Shown: in pieces, positions 16,167 through 24,963 of the stretch
Layout: every line of letters starts with the position of its first letter
How positions within the stretch are numbered: position 1 is the first letter of the stretch
Source of the DNA: DASVDE01 sp036381235
Lineage (GTDB): Bacteria > Actinomycetota > Thermoleophilia > Solirubrobacterales > 70-9
Reading direction: 5' to 3'
DNA: 64,000 nt
Assembly: GCA_036381235.1 (NCBI GenBank)
Contig: DASVDE010000022.1
Coordinates: 1-64,000 of the forward strand
Position numbers and translations under genes: made by a program
The notes under the pieces: generated by a model
Seen by the model: only the letters and a program-made list of their open reading frames with translations
What the model was told of the DNA's origin: nothing
Databases searched by the model: none

Positions 16167-18656
16167 TCAGCGGACGACCAGGTTGACCAGCTTCCCGGGC
16201 ACGACGATCTCCTTGACGACCTGTTTGCCGTCGAGGTGCTTGCCCACCTTCTCGCTCTCCCGAGCCAGGCGCAGAAGCTCCTCCTCGGGGGCATCGACAG
16301 CTGCCTCGATCCGATCGCGCAGCTTGCCGTTGACCTGGACCACCAGGGTCACCGTGTCGCCGGAAAGCAGGGTCGAGTCGGCCTGCGGCCAGAGCTGCTC
16401 CCAGACCCGCCCGCCGTTCAGCCGCTCCCACACCTCAGCCGCCAGGTGAGGGGCGAAGGGGTGGATGAGCGAGGCGGCGGTCGCCGTCGCGAAGCGGACG
16501 ACCGCGACCCCTTCGGGGCCGCCGTAGAGGGCGTCCTTGACCCGATAGGCCTCGTTGACCAACTCCATCACGGCGGCGATGGCCGTGTTGAACTGGAAGC
16601 CGCGCTGGAAATCCCGTGTCACCTTGTCAATCGCCCAGTGGGACTTGGCGAGCAGCTCGCGGGCGTCGCCGCTCACCGCGCCGGCGTCGATCTCGGTCGC
16701 GTCTCGCCCCTCGACCTCCCCACAGAGGCGCCAGAGCCGCGAGAGGAAGCGATTGACACCCTCCACTCCCTCGTCGGACCAGTCGCCGCCGCGCTCCGGC
16801 GGACCCATGAAGCAGACATAGGTGCGGGCGGTGTCGGCCCCATAGCGTTCCACGTACTCGGCGGGGCTGACGGTGTTGCCCTTCGACTTCGACATCTTCG
16901 CCCCGTCGCGGGTGATCATCCCCTGGGCGAAGAGGTTGGCGAACGGCTCCTGCACGCTCAGCTCGCCGATGTCGGCAAGCGCCTTGGTGAAGAAGCGCGC
17001 GTACATCAGGTGCAGGATCGCGTGCTCGACGCCACCGATGTACTGATCGACGGGGAGCCAGTGGACGGCTGCGGTTTTGTCCCAGGCCGCCTCCTCGTTG
17101 CGTGGGTCGAGATAGCGGATGAAATACCAGGAGGAGTCGACGAAGGTGTCCATCGTGTCGGTCTCGCGGCGCGCGGTGCCGCCGCACTTCGGGCACTCGG
17201 TCACAACCCACTCCTCGGCGGCGGCAAGCGGGCTGCGTCCCTGCGGCGCGTAATCGTCCACCTCGGGCAGCTCGACCGGGAGCCGGTCGTCGGGGACAGG
17301 GACGATCCCGCACTTCTCGCAGTAGACGACCGGGATCGGAGCGCCCCAGTAACGCTGGCGGGAGACAAGCCAGTCGCGCAGGCGGTAGTTGACCGACGCC
17401 TCCCCCCGCCTTTCGGCCTTCAGCCACTCGACGATCTCCGCGTATGCCTCGCGGTTGCCCCTGCCGTCGAAGCGGCCAGAGCCGGTCATCGGCCCGTCGC
17501 CGGGATAGGGCAGGCCCTCGTCGTCTCGGGCCGCCTCCGGGTCCTCCCCCTCGATCACCCTCCTGATCGGCAGGTCGAAGGCCTTGGCGAACTCATAGTC
17601 GCGCGTGTCGTGGCCGGGCACGGCCATGATCGCCCCGGTGCCGTACTCCATCAGCACGTAGTCGGCGACGAACATCGGGATCTCCTCGCCGTTGACCGGG
17701 TTGACGACACTGCGTCCGAGCGGCACCCCGGTCTTCTCGCGGTCCTCCGCCCCGCGCTCCTCCGCGGACTCGCGGGCGACGCGGTTGACGTACTCGCGCA
17801 CGGCCTCCTCGGCGGGCGTGCCGGCGACCAGCCGCTCCAGCTCAGGATGCTCGGGGGCGAGGACGAAGAAGGTGGCGCCGAAGAGGGTGTCGGGGCGGGT
17901 GGTGAAGACGGGGAAGTCGAGATCCAGCTCCTCGCAGCGAAAGACGACCTCGGCGCCCTCGGAGCGGCCGATCCAGTTGCGCTGCATCGTGATCACGTGC
18001 TCGGGCCAGGACTCGAGCAGGTCGAAGTCGGCGAGCAGCCGCTCGGCGTAGTCGGTGATCTTGAAGAACCACTGCTCCAGCTTGCGCTGCTCGACGGGCG
18101 TGCCGCAGCGCTCGCAGCGCCCGTCGACGACCTGTTCGTTGGCGAGCACCGTGGCGTCCTTGGGACACCACTGGACCGGCGCCTCTTCGCGGTAGGCGAG
18201 GCCGCGCTCGAACAGCCGCAGGAAGATCCACTGGGTCCAGCGGTAGTACTCGGGCGTGTGGGTGCCCAGCTCCCGCGACCAGTCGATCGAGATCCCCCAC
18301 TCGCGGAACTGGCGGCGGAAGGACTCGATCGAGCGCTCAGTCGCCTCGCGGGGCGGCTCGCCGGTCTTGATTGCGTTGTTCTCCGCCGGCAGGCCGAAGG
18401 CGTCGTAGCCCATCGGGTGGATCACCTCGAAGCCGTGGCGACGGCGAAAATGGGCGATCGCGTCGCCGACCGCGTAGCACTTGAGATGGCCGACGTGGGG
18501 CTCGCCGGAGGGGTAGGGCAGCATCTCCAGCACGTAGGACTTCGGCTTCGAATCGTCGAAACCCGGCTGGCCGGGGTTGGCGACCTCCCAGGTCTTCTCC
18601 TCGGCCCAGACCTGCTGCCACTTCGCCTCGATCGATTTTGGGTCGTAGCCGCTCAC
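16167..18656 (-). CDS. leuS: Leucyl-tRNA synthetase
   Basis: Class I aminoacyl-tRNA synthetase charging tRNA-Leu. The HIGH motif appears as HVGH at 54-57 and the KMSKS loop is exact (MSKSKGNTVSPAEYV). A zinc-like cluster CPKDATVLANEQV and a full CP1 editing domain lie between them, including the threonine-rich FTTRPDTLFGATF loop used in editing. At 829 residues the length is normal. It starts 12 bases after the SpoIIM-like gene. No T-box leader is visible upstream. Confidence 0.98.
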   Translation of the reverse strand: MSGYDPKSIEAKWQQVWAEEKTWEVANPGQPGFDDSKPKSYVLEMLPYPSGEPHVGHLKCYAVGDAIAHFRRRHGFEVIHPMGYDAFGLPAENNAIKTGEPPREATERSIESFRRQFREWGISIDWSRELGTHTPEYYRWTQWIFLRLFERGLAYREEAPVQWCPKDATVLANEQVVDGRCERCGTPVEQRKLEQWFFKITDYAERLLADFDLLESWPEHVITMQRNWIGRSEGAEVVFRCEELDLDFPVFTTRPDTLFGATFFVLAPEHPELERLVAGTPAEEAVREYVNRVARESAEERGAEDREKTGVPLGRSVVNPVNGEEIPMFVADYVLMEYGTGAIMAVPGHDTRDYEFAKAFDLPIRRVIEGEDPEAARDDEGLPYPGDGPMTGSGRFDGRGNREAYAEIVEWLKAERRGEASVNYRLRDWLVSRQRYWGAPIPVVYCEKCGIVPVPDDRLPVELPEVDDYAPQGRSPLAAAEEWVVTECPKCGGTARRETDTMDTFVDSSWYFIRYLDPRNEEAAWDKTAAVHWLPVDQYIGGVEHAILHLMYARFFTKALADIGELSVQEPFANLFAQGMITRDGAKMSKSKGNTVSPAEYVERYGADTARTYVCFMGPPERGGDWSDEGVEGVNRFLSRLWRLCGEVEGRDATEIDAGAVSGDARELLAKSHWAIDKVTRDFQRGFQFNTAIAAVMELVNEAYRVKDALYGGPEGVAVVRFATATAASLIHPFAPHLAAEVWERLNGGRVWEQLWPQADSTLLSGDTVTLVVQVNGKLRDRIEAAVDAPEEELLRLARESEKVGKHLDGKQVVKEIVVPGKLVNLVVR

Positions 18657-18668
18657 GCGGCGATCTTG

Positions 18669-19376
18669 TCAGACGACCGGCGAGAGAGCTTCGAGAATGT
18701 GAGGCCAGAGATAGACCTCGATTGTCGCTGCAGCGACAAGGGCCGGAATGGCCAGGAGGACGGTGACGAAGGTGGCGGCGAGCAGCTGGTTCCACTCGCC
18801 GCGGCGGCTGGCGATCAACCAGGCCGCCAGCGGCAGGAAGAGTGCGGTTAGCTCGAGTAGCGCGTGCGGAAGGACGCTGAGGATGAGGGTCGCGTGCGAG
18901 ATCTCCAGCTGGTAGGCGATCGTCGAGCCCTGGAAGCCGAGGTAGAGCGCCTGGGTCGAGAGGGAGAAGAGGGTCACGGCGCAGACGAAGAGAATCGCGA
19001 ACTCAGCCGTTTTCACATGGACCCAACGCGATATTCCGGTTCGCTGGGCGGCGGCGATCGGCATTGAGGCGCCGGCGATGAACCCGGCGACGCAGGCAGT
19101 CGCATGCAGGGCGAGGACCAACGAGTTGCGCCAGAGGATCGGCAGCAGGTCGCCGGGGTCGGTCGGCTCGGTGATGCCCGGCATGTGGATTGGCGTTATG
19201 TCCGGCGTCAGCATCCCGGCGACGACCCAGACCGCCCCCAAGAGCGCCAACGCAATCGCCAGGCTGAGCGCCACCCAATCTCCGAGCACAGCCCCTGGAC
19301 GCCCGTTCCAAGCCTCGAGCGCTTCCCGCGTATCCCGCATCCCGTGCGAGAACACATGCTCGTTGGCCGTATTCAT
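18669..19376 (-). CDS. SpoIIM-like (DUF95) membrane protein
   Basis: A 235-residue protein with about five membrane helices. The segment LPHALLELTALFLPLAAWLI (about 172-191) matches the conserved HGxxELxA helix of the stage II sporulation protein M family, whose non-sporulating members are of unknown function. I chose the ATG at 19374-19376, with GGAG four bases before it. A longer frame upstream overlaps the divergent hydrolase gene and has no membrane character. It precedes leuS by 12 bases and is probably co-transcribed with it. This is not evidence of sporulation. Confidence 0.65.
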   Translation of the reverse strand: MNTANEHVFSHGMRDTREALEAWNGRPGAVLGDWVALSLAIALALLGAVWVVAGMLTPDITPIHMPGITEPTDPGDLLPILWRNSLVLALHATACVAGFIAGASMPIAAAQRTGISRWVHVKTAEFAILFVCAVTLFSLSTQALYLGFQGSTIAYQLEISHATLILSVLPHALLELTALFLPLAAWLIASRRGEWNQLLAATFVTVLLAIPALVAAATIEVYLWPHILEALSPVV

Positions 19377-19439
19377 CGCTCCATTATCGGCAGTCGGGAG
19401 CTCCGGTTGAGCGGCGGGGCCGCCCGGTAGGTTTGCCGC

Positions 19440-20591
19440 ATGGAGGCAGGCGAACCCAGCGGACGGGCGAGGGCGGGCTGGGCGCAACGAAACTGGCGTT
19501 GGCTGGCCGGGGCCGGGGCCGCCTTCGTCGCCGCCATGGCGATGGCCGCGGCGTTGAGTTGGCACTTCTCGTCAATGGTGCTCGTACCCGACCACTCCGG
19601 ATGGCCCGAGGATGTGACGGTGGAGGGACTGCGTCCCGATCGGATCGTCCTCTCGCGCTCCGAAGACACCGAGCGGCCGGGCGAATACGGGCTTCTCTGG
19701 CAGGGCGGACACGCGATCATCGGTGCGGTGATCGCGCGAAACGACGTCACGGTGACGAGAAGGCTGAGCGCGACCCGCGGCTATCTCGCGCCAGGGATGA
19801 AGGTCGCCATCGATCCCGAGGTCTACGCCGGGAACCCAACACAGACCCTCGGATTGCCGTTCGCCGATGTGCGCATACCCAGCGAGCTGGGCCCGATGCC
19901 GGCCTGGATGATCTCGGGCGAGGGGGACACCTGGGCGATCGTCGTGCACGGGATCAATGGCAACCCCCAAGCCGGCCTGCGAATCGCCCCGACGCTGCAC
20001 CGGGCCGGCCTGCCGGCCATGCTGATTACCTACCGCGAAGACCTGGGAGCCCCCGCCAGCCCCGACGGCCTTCACCACATGGGCCAAACCGAGTGGCGCG
20101 ATCTTCAGGCCGCCGTGCGCTATGCGCTTTCACACGGCGCGCGACGCGTCGTCCTTGCCGGCTACTCGATGGGTGGCGCGATCGTCGCGCAGTTCATGCA
20201 GCGCTCGCCGCTGGCACCGCGCGTCGTCGGTCTGGTGCTCGACGCCCCGGCGCTCAACTGGAAGCGCATCATCGAGTTCAACGCCACCGAGATGGGGCTG
20301 CCGTGGTTCGCTGCCCTCCCGGTCGAATGGGCGATAAGGGCCCGCACCGACGCCGATTGGGACAGTCTCGATGCCCTTCAGCACACCGACGACTTCCAGC
20401 TCCCGACCCTCCTCTTTCACGGCACCCAGGACGACATCGTCCCGATCGCGACCAGCGACGAGTTCGCCGCGGAGCTGCCCCGCTGGGTCACCTATTACCG
20501 AGCGCCACAGGCCGGCCACACCGAGGCTTGGAACGTCAACCCGCAGCTGTACGAACGGCGGCTCGCGCAATTTCTGAGTGAGTGGAGCTGA
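19440..20591 (+). CDS. Membrane-anchored alpha/beta hydrolase
   Basis: A 383-residue serine hydrolase with a single N-terminal anchor (about 21-40). The nucleophile elbow is GYSMGG with Ser243; the acid is in FHGTQDDIVP (about 327-336) and the histidine in QAGHTEAW (about 358). An oxyanion-type loop VVHGINGNPQAG precedes the elbow. It resembles secreted or anchored esterases of the prolyl-oligopeptidase-like group; its substrate is unknown. TAGGTT lies six bases before the ATG and could be a leaderless -10 box. The last nine bases of the gene lie inside the tRNA-Ala gene on the other strand. Confidence 0.82.
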   Translation: MEAGEPSGRARAGWAQRNWRWLAGAGAAFVAAMAMAAALSWHFSSMVLVPDHSGWPEDVTVEGLRPDRIVLSRSEDTERPGEYGLLWQGGHAIIGAVIARNDVTVTRRLSATRGYLAPGMKVAIDPEVYAGNPTQTLGLPFADVRIPSELGPMPAWMISGEGDTWAIVVHGINGNPQAGLRIAPTLHRAGLPAMLITYREDLGAPASPDGLHHMGQTEWRDLQAAVRYALSHGARRVVLAGYSMGGAIVAQFMQRSPLAPRVVGLVLDAPALNWKRIIEFNATEMGLPWFAALPVEWAIRARTDADWDSLDALQHTDDFQLPTLLFHGTQDDIVPIATSDEFAAELPRWVTYYRAPQAGHTEAWNVNPQLYERRLAQFLSEWS

Positions 20592-20655
20592 GGGGGCTCG
20601 AACCCCTGACCTTCGCGCTGCCAGCGCGACGCTCTTCCAGCTGAGCTACAGCCCC
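20583..20655 (-). tRNA. tRNA-Ala (anticodon GGC)
   Basis: Folds as a complete 73-base cloverleaf: acceptor GGGGCTG pairs with CAGCTCC and includes the G3-U70 wobble pair that identifies alanine tRNAs. The D stem is GCTC/GAGC, the anticodon stem TCGCG/CGCGA with loop CTGGCAG (anticodon GGC), and the T arm contains TTCGAGC. No 3' CCA is encoded. The 3' nine bases overlap the end of the hydrolase gene on the other strand. Confidence 0.96.
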
Positions 20656-20667
20656 AGGCAAAGGCTG

Positions 20668-20673
20668 AGTTTA
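20668..20673 (-). promoter_or_regulatory. Candidate -10 box of tRNA-Ala
   Basis: TAAACT on the minus strand lies 12 bases before the first tRNA base, which fits a -10 element with a leader of a few bases. No convincing -35 was found at 16-18 bases upstream. Confidence 0.4.
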
Positions 20674-20699
20674 GACGTTTCCCCTCGCCTGATTAGCCG

Positions 20700-21446
20700 C
20701 TATGCGGCTTGCTGCTCAGGGCCCTGATCCTCGTCTACGTCGAGGATCAGGTTGTCGTTCGCCGTGTGGCGGACGCGGAACTCCATCGGCGAGCGCTCTT
20801 CGAGCTCGCGGAGCAATTCGACCGGCTCATCGAGGCGCATGGACAGGGTCGCCCGGCCTTCAGAGAAGCGCTCGACCGAGATCTCGCTGGCGCCGAGCTG
20901 GCCGATCGCGTCCTCGAAGCCGACCAGCTGGGAGAAGTCGCCGAGTGGGCCGATCTCGACCTTGACCAAGCCCTCGAAGACGCCCGGAAGGTCCGTCGCC
21001 ACGTGTCCGTTGCCATTCGCCGCAGCGGGCTCCTCGACCGCCGGCTGCTGGGCTTCGACGAGCTCCTGCGCCCTGCGGCCCACTTCAACCGCCTCGCGCA
21101 GCGCTTTCATCCGAATCCGGGTCGCCTGGCCGCGTGCCTGCGACTGGATCTCCTCCAGTCGCGCCGACGCCACCTCCAGCGATGCGATGCTGCGGTCGTG
21201 GCGCTCGTTGGCCTCGTGCAGCCGCTCGGTCAAGCTGCGGATCTCACGCTCACGCTCGAGCACCATGCCGGAGAGGGAAGCCAGCTCCCGCTCCGCCCGG
21301 GCTGCGGCATCGACCGCAACTCGCTGCTCTGCCCGCGCATCCTCGAAATCGCGCTTGAGCGCCATTTCCCACGCATCTCGCGCGGATAACGCCGCGTCGA
21401 CTTCGGCGCGGCGGTAGCCGAAGAGCGCCCTCTTGAAGCTACCCAT
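20700..21446 (-). CDS. DivIVA-like coiled-coil protein
   Basis: A 248-residue cytoplasmic protein. The N-terminus FKRALFGYRRAEVDAAL resembles the DivIVA membrane-targeting domain, followed by a long heptad-rich coiled coil (about 25-130) and a low-complexity linker. The C-terminal 75 residues (from LVKVEIGPLGDFSQLVGFE) look like a small ferredoxin-like beta-alpha-beta domain that is not part of classical DivIVA. The ATG at 21444-21446 overlaps the rsfS stop by eight bases, so it is coupled to nadD-rsfS. A polarity or envelope-scaffold role is plausible but inferred. Confidence 0.65.
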   Translation of the reverse strand: MGSFKRALFGYRRAEVDAALSARDAWEMALKRDFEDARAEQRVAVDAAARAERELASLSGMVLEREREIRSLTERLHEANERHDRSIASLEVASARLEEIQSQARGQATRIRMKALREAVEVGRRAQELVEAQQPAVEEPAAANGNGHVATDLPGVFEGLVKVEIGPLGDFSQLVGFEDAIGQLGASEISVERFSEGRATLSMRLDEPVELLRELEERSPMEFRVRHTANDNLILDVDEDQGPEQQAA

Positions 21447-21840
21447 GCGCGGCACCGTAGAGGTGCCGCCGGACGTCATTTTGCGGCAGCTGCAACTCGA
21501 TGGCCGGCGCCTCGCGCCACAGCTCCTCGAGCCGATAACGCCGCCGCGCCTCGTCGGTGAAGACGTGCAGCACGCAGTCCAGGTAGTCGAGAACGACCCA
21601 GCCGGCCGCCCCCTCCCCGTCGGCGCCACCCGGCAACAGCCCCTGCTCACGCTTCAGCCGCAGCTTCACCTCGTCGACTATCGCCTGCGCCTGGCGATCG
21701 TTGCGCGCCGTGCAGATCGTCAGGAAGTCCGTATAGGAGACCAGGCCGCGCATATCGAGAACGACGATCTCCTCCGCCCCTTTGGAGTCCGCCAGCTCGG
21801 CAAGCCGCCGCCCCAGCGCCTCGGAGTCGAACTCGCTCAT
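21439..21840 (-). CDS. rsfS: Ribosomal silencing factor RsfS
   Basis: A 133-residue protein that binds uL14 and keeps ribosomal subunits apart in slow growth. The family core is clear: KGAEEIVVLDMRGLVSYTDF (about 20-39) and GWVVLDYLDCVLHVFTDEAR (about 80-99), with the WREAP block after it. The start overlaps the nadD stop by four bases (ATGA), the usual nadD-rsfS arrangement. Confidence 0.95.
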   Translation of the reverse strand: MSEFDSEALGRRLAELADSKGAEEIVVLDMRGLVSYTDFLTICTARNDRQAQAIVDEVKLRLKREQGLLPGGADGEGAAGWVVLDYLDCVLHVFTDEARRRYRLEELWREAPAIELQLPQNDVRRHLYGAAHG

Positions 21841-22445
21841 GAGTACACCCCCTTCTCCTCGATGAAGCGGGCGACCGGCTCCGGCACCAGGTAGCGCAAC
21901 GGCCGCCCCGCGGCAGCGCGCTCGCGGACCGCCGAGGAGGAGACGCCGAATTGGGGCATCTCCAACATCGTCGCTCTTCCCTCAGCGCCAAGGCTGCGCA
22001 GCACCGCGGTGACCTCGGCGTCGGACACGCCCGCCCGGCGCGCCACCGCCAGCCGCGCCAGCTCGACCACGCGCTCCGGGTTGCGCCAGCTCTCCAGTCC
22101 GACCGCGGCGTCCGCCCCCATCACGAACACCAGATCTGTGCCGGGCCTCTCGTGCGCAAGCAGTTCCAAGGTCTCATACGTGTAGGACGGCCCCTCGCGG
22201 TCGACCTCCAGGGTGGAGACGGAGAAGCGCGAGTCGTCGGCGGCGGCCAGCCGGGTCATCGCCAACCGCTGCTCACGTCCCGGGTCGTCGAGGATGCGCT
22301 TGTGCGGCGCCTCGCCGGTCGGGACCAGGACAACCTCGCTCAACCCCAGCTGCCAAAGCGCTTCCTGGGCGAGAGCCAGATGCCCGAGGTGCGGCGGGTT
22401 GAACGCCGAGCCGAGGACGCCGATCCCGCCCGACGCGCTACTCAC
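21837..22445 (-). CDS. nadD: Nicotinate-nucleotide adenylyltransferase
   Basis: Adenylates nicotinate mononucleotide in NAD synthesis. The nucleotidyltransferase signature GSAFNPPHLGH is at residues 12-22 (family G(S/G)xFDPPHxGH) and the second conserved block VSSSAVRERAAAGRPLRYLVP near the C-terminus holds the SxSxxR site. At 202 residues the length is normal. It overlaps the end of proA by eight bases and leads into rsfS. Confidence 0.96.
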   Translation of the reverse strand: MSSASGGIGVLGSAFNPPHLGHLALAQEALWQLGLSEVVLVPTGEAPHKRILDDPGREQRLAMTRLAAADDSRFSVSTLEVDREGPSYTYETLELLAHERPGTDLVFVMGADAAVGLESWRNPERVVELARLAVARRAGVSDAEVTAVLRSLGAEGRATMLEMPQFGVSSSAVRERAAAGRPLRYLVPEPVARFIEEKGVYS

Positions 22446-23703
22446 GCACCTGGCCGTCGCCGCGGACGACGTACTTGAAGGTGGTCAGCTCACGCAGTCC
22501 AATCGGGCCACGAGCGTGCAGCTTCTGGGTGGAGTTGCCGATCTCGGCGCCCATCCCGAACTCGAAGCCGTCGGTGAAGCGGGTGGAGGCGTTGGTGTAG
22601 ACGACAGCGGCGTCAACGCCCGCCGCGAAGCGATCCGAGGCCTGCTCGGAAGCGGTGACGATCGCCTCGGAGTGGCTGGTGCCGTGACCGTTGATGTGAT
22701 CGATTGCCTCATCGAGAGAATCGACGACTCCAACGACCATCTTCAGGTCGAGATACTCGGTGCCCCAGTCTTCATCGGTGGCCTCGCCGACCTCGACGCT
22801 CCCGGCAAGCTCTCGCGCCCGCTCATCGCCGACCAGCTCGACCTTGGCTTCGTGCAGGTCGGCGAGAATGCCCGGCAGGAAATCCTCCGCCACATCCGCA
22901 TTGACGAGCAAGGTTTCGGCCGCGTTGCAGACGCCCGGGCGCTGCACCTTCGCGTTGTAGGCGATCCGGCGTGCCATCTCCAGGTCGGCGTCGGAGTGGA
23001 CGTATACGTGGCAGTTGCCCGCCGCCGCGTACATCACCGGGACCGTCGCGACGCTCTTGAGCGCGTCCTTCAGCCCCTCGCCCCCGCGCGGGATCAGCAG
23101 ATCGACCAGGCCATCTTGGGTTGCCAGCTCGGCCAGGTCCTCCCGGTCGCCACCGGCGAGCAACAGCACCGCATCCTCGGGCAACCCCGCCTCACCGAGC
23201 GCCTCGCGAACGAGCGCCGCCAGCGCCCCATTGGAGCGCTCCGCATAGCTGGACCCCCGCAGGACTATCGCGTTGCCGCTCTTGATCGTCAGCGCGGCGC
23301 AATCGATCGTCACGTTGGGACGCGCCTCGTAGACGACCGCGACGACCCCGAGCGGCACCCGCACCTTGCGCAAGTCGAGGCCGCTCTCCAAAGCCTTGTG
23401 CTCCAGCTCCTCGCCGACCGGGTCCTCCAACGCCTCGATCGCCCGTACGCCGTCGGCCATAGCGGCGATGCGCTCCTCGGTCAGGGTGAGCCTGTCGCGC
23501 AATGCCTCCGTTAGCCCGAGAGCCCGCTCATCGGCCAGATCCGCCGCATTCGCCTCGAGGATCTCCGCGACCCGCTCGCCCAACAACCGCGCGGCCACCT
23601 TCAATGCCGCGTTCTTGGTTTCCGTCGATGCGGAACCAAGAGCGCGCGCAGCACGCTGCGCAGCGGCACAGGTTTCAGCAACGCCGGTCGTCGTGATCGC
23701 CAT
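22438..23703 (-). CDS. proA: Gamma-glutamyl phosphate reductase
   Basis: Second enzyme of proline synthesis, reducing glutamyl-5-phosphate with NADPH. The 421-residue protein has the aldehyde-dehydrogenase fold; the catalytic cysteine is in KVQRPGVCNAAETLLV, with KSGNAIVLRGSS (cofactor loop) and LGVVAVVYEARPNVTID as family hallmarks. proB lies upstream, separated by a 162-base gap that holds a REP-like repeat, so the two may not form one uninterrupted operon. Confidence 0.97.
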   Translation of the reverse strand: MAITTTGVAETCAAAQRAARALGSASTETKNAALKVAARLLGERVAEILEANAADLADERALGLTEALRDRLTLTEERIAAMADGVRAIEALEDPVGEELEHKALESGLDLRKVRVPLGVVAVVYEARPNVTIDCAALTIKSGNAIVLRGSSYAERSNGALAALVREALGEAGLPEDAVLLLAGGDREDLAELATQDGLVDLLIPRGGEGLKDALKSVATVPVMYAAAGNCHVYVHSDADLEMARRIAYNAKVQRPGVCNAAETLLVNADVAEDFLPGILADLHEAKVELVGDERARELAGSVEVGEATDEDWGTEYLDLKMVVGVVDSLDEAIDHINGHGTSHSEAIVTASEQASDRFAAGVDAAVVYTNASTRFTDGFEFGMGAEIGNSTQKLHARGPIGLRELTTFKYVVRGDGQVRE

Positions 23704-23788
23704 GACCGCTAAGGGTAGTGGGAGGACCAGGGGGTGTCTCCCGCGAGCGGCGCGGGACTTCGCGGCGTGTCGCAGAGGAGACGGGCGC

Positions 23789-23832
23789 CACTACTCGAGC
23801 GCGGCGCTACCGGCGAAGCCGGATAGCGCGAG
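23789..23832. repeat. REP-like hairpin repeat between proA and proB
   Basis: A 42-base stretch (23791-23832) identical to 26406-26447. Its core GCTACCGGCGAAGCCGGATAGC folds into a stem-loop with one bulged base. The surrounding gap (23704-23865) also holds a degenerate, roughly inverted partner (about 23735-23770). Confidence 0.8.
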
Positions 23833-23865
23833 GGAGAGGTGATCGTCTCCTCCTCCACTCTTCGA

Positions 23866-24954
23866 TCACACGAGCACGAAGCGGTCTCGGTGAATCACCT
23901 CGTCCGCTGCGTGGGGCAACAGCTCCCGCACCTGCGCGCTCTTCAGGCCGATGACCTGCCCCAGCTCGGAAGCCGAGAGATCGGCGATGCCCTTGCCGAT
24001 CACCTCGCCGTTCGCAGCGATCTCGATCGCGTCTCCGGCTTCGAAATCCCCCTCGATGCCGACAATGCCCACCGGCAGGAGGCTCGAACCGCGTTCGCGC
24101 AGGACTCGCGCGGCGCCCTCGTCGACCACAACTCGACCCTGGGAGGGCTTCGCGTACTTGAGCCACAGCTTGAAGCTGGACGCCTTCGACGGCTGTGCGG
24201 CAAAGCGGGTTCCAACCCGCCCTCCATCTGCCGCGTTTGTGAGCGTGCCCGTGCTGGTGCCGTTGCAGATCACCGCCGGGATGCCGGCTTCGGCGGCCAT
24301 CTCGGCAGCGGCGACCTTGCTTCTCATCCCGCCCGATCCGAAGGCAGAGGTGCGATCGCCGATCTCCATGCCCTCCAGGACCGAGAAATCGGTCACCTCG
24401 GAGATCAGCTCGGCCCCGGAATCGATGCGCGGATCAGCTGTGTGGAGACCGTCTATGTCGCTGAGCAGGACGAGAAGCCGAGCGTCGAGGAGGACCGCGA
24501 CCTGGGCGGCGAGGAAGTCGTTGTCGCCAAAGGTGATTTCATCCGTGGCGGTCGTGTCGTTCTCGTTGACGACCGGGACAACCCCCCAGGCGATCAATCG
24601 CCGCAGGGTCCGACGGGCGTTCAGGTAGTTGCTGCGGGCCGCGATGTCGGCCGCGGTGAGGAGCACTTGAGCGGCATGCGTGCCATGCCCCGACAGGCGA
24701 GTCTCGTAAGCACGGAAGAGATCGCCCTGGCCAACTGCGGAAGCCGCCTGCAGCTCGTCCATGGCCTTTGGCCGGGTGGGCAACTCCATCAACCGCATCC
24801 CGCGGGCAATCGCACCCGAAGTGACCATCACAACCCGCTCCCCACCCTGCTCCAGCGCCGCAACCTGCTCGCAGACGGAATCGAGCACGTCGGCGCGCAG
24901 CTCACCGTCATCGGCGGCGACGATCGAGGATCCGAGCTTTACCACGAGGGTCAT
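23866..24954 (-). CDS. proB: Glutamate 5-kinase with PUA domain
   Basis: First enzyme of proline synthesis, phosphorylating glutamate. The amino-acid-kinase domain runs from VVKLGSSIV through VTSGAIARG and NENDTTATDEITFGDND (substrate site) to GSGGMRSKVAAAEMA. The C-terminal PUA domain (from about 275, VVVDEGAARVLRERGSSLLP) completes the ProB layout. I chose the ATG at 24952-24954; a TTG three codons earlier directly abuts the obgE stop and could also serve. Feedback inhibition by proline is usual for the family. Confidence 0.96.
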   Translation of the reverse strand: MTLVVKLGSSIVAADDGELRADVLDSVCEQVAALEQGGERVVMVTSGAIARGMRLMELPTRPKAMDELQAASAVGQGDLFRAYETRLSGHGTHAAQVLLTAADIAARSNYLNARRTLRRLIAWGVVPVVNENDTTATDEITFGDNDFLAAQVAVLLDARLLVLLSDIDGLHTADPRIDSGAELISEVTDFSVLEGMEIGDRTSAFGSGGMRSKVAAAEMAAEAGIPAVICNGTSTGTLTNAADGGRVGTRFAAQPSKASSFKLWLKYAKPSQGRVVVDEGAARVLRERGSSLLPVGIVGIEGDFEAGDAIEIAANGEVIGKGIADLSASELGQVIGLKSAQVRELLPHAADEVIHRDRFVLV

Positions 24955-24963
24955 GACGGGCAA

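Noticed and set aside
16236..18851. A long plus-strand open frame of about 870 codons antisense to leuS
   Set aside because: High GC makes the opposite frame of a gene stay open. The translation has no known domains and follows the leuS codon pattern; leuS itself is complete. The same applies to open frames antisense to valS-clpX, lepA and proB-obgE.
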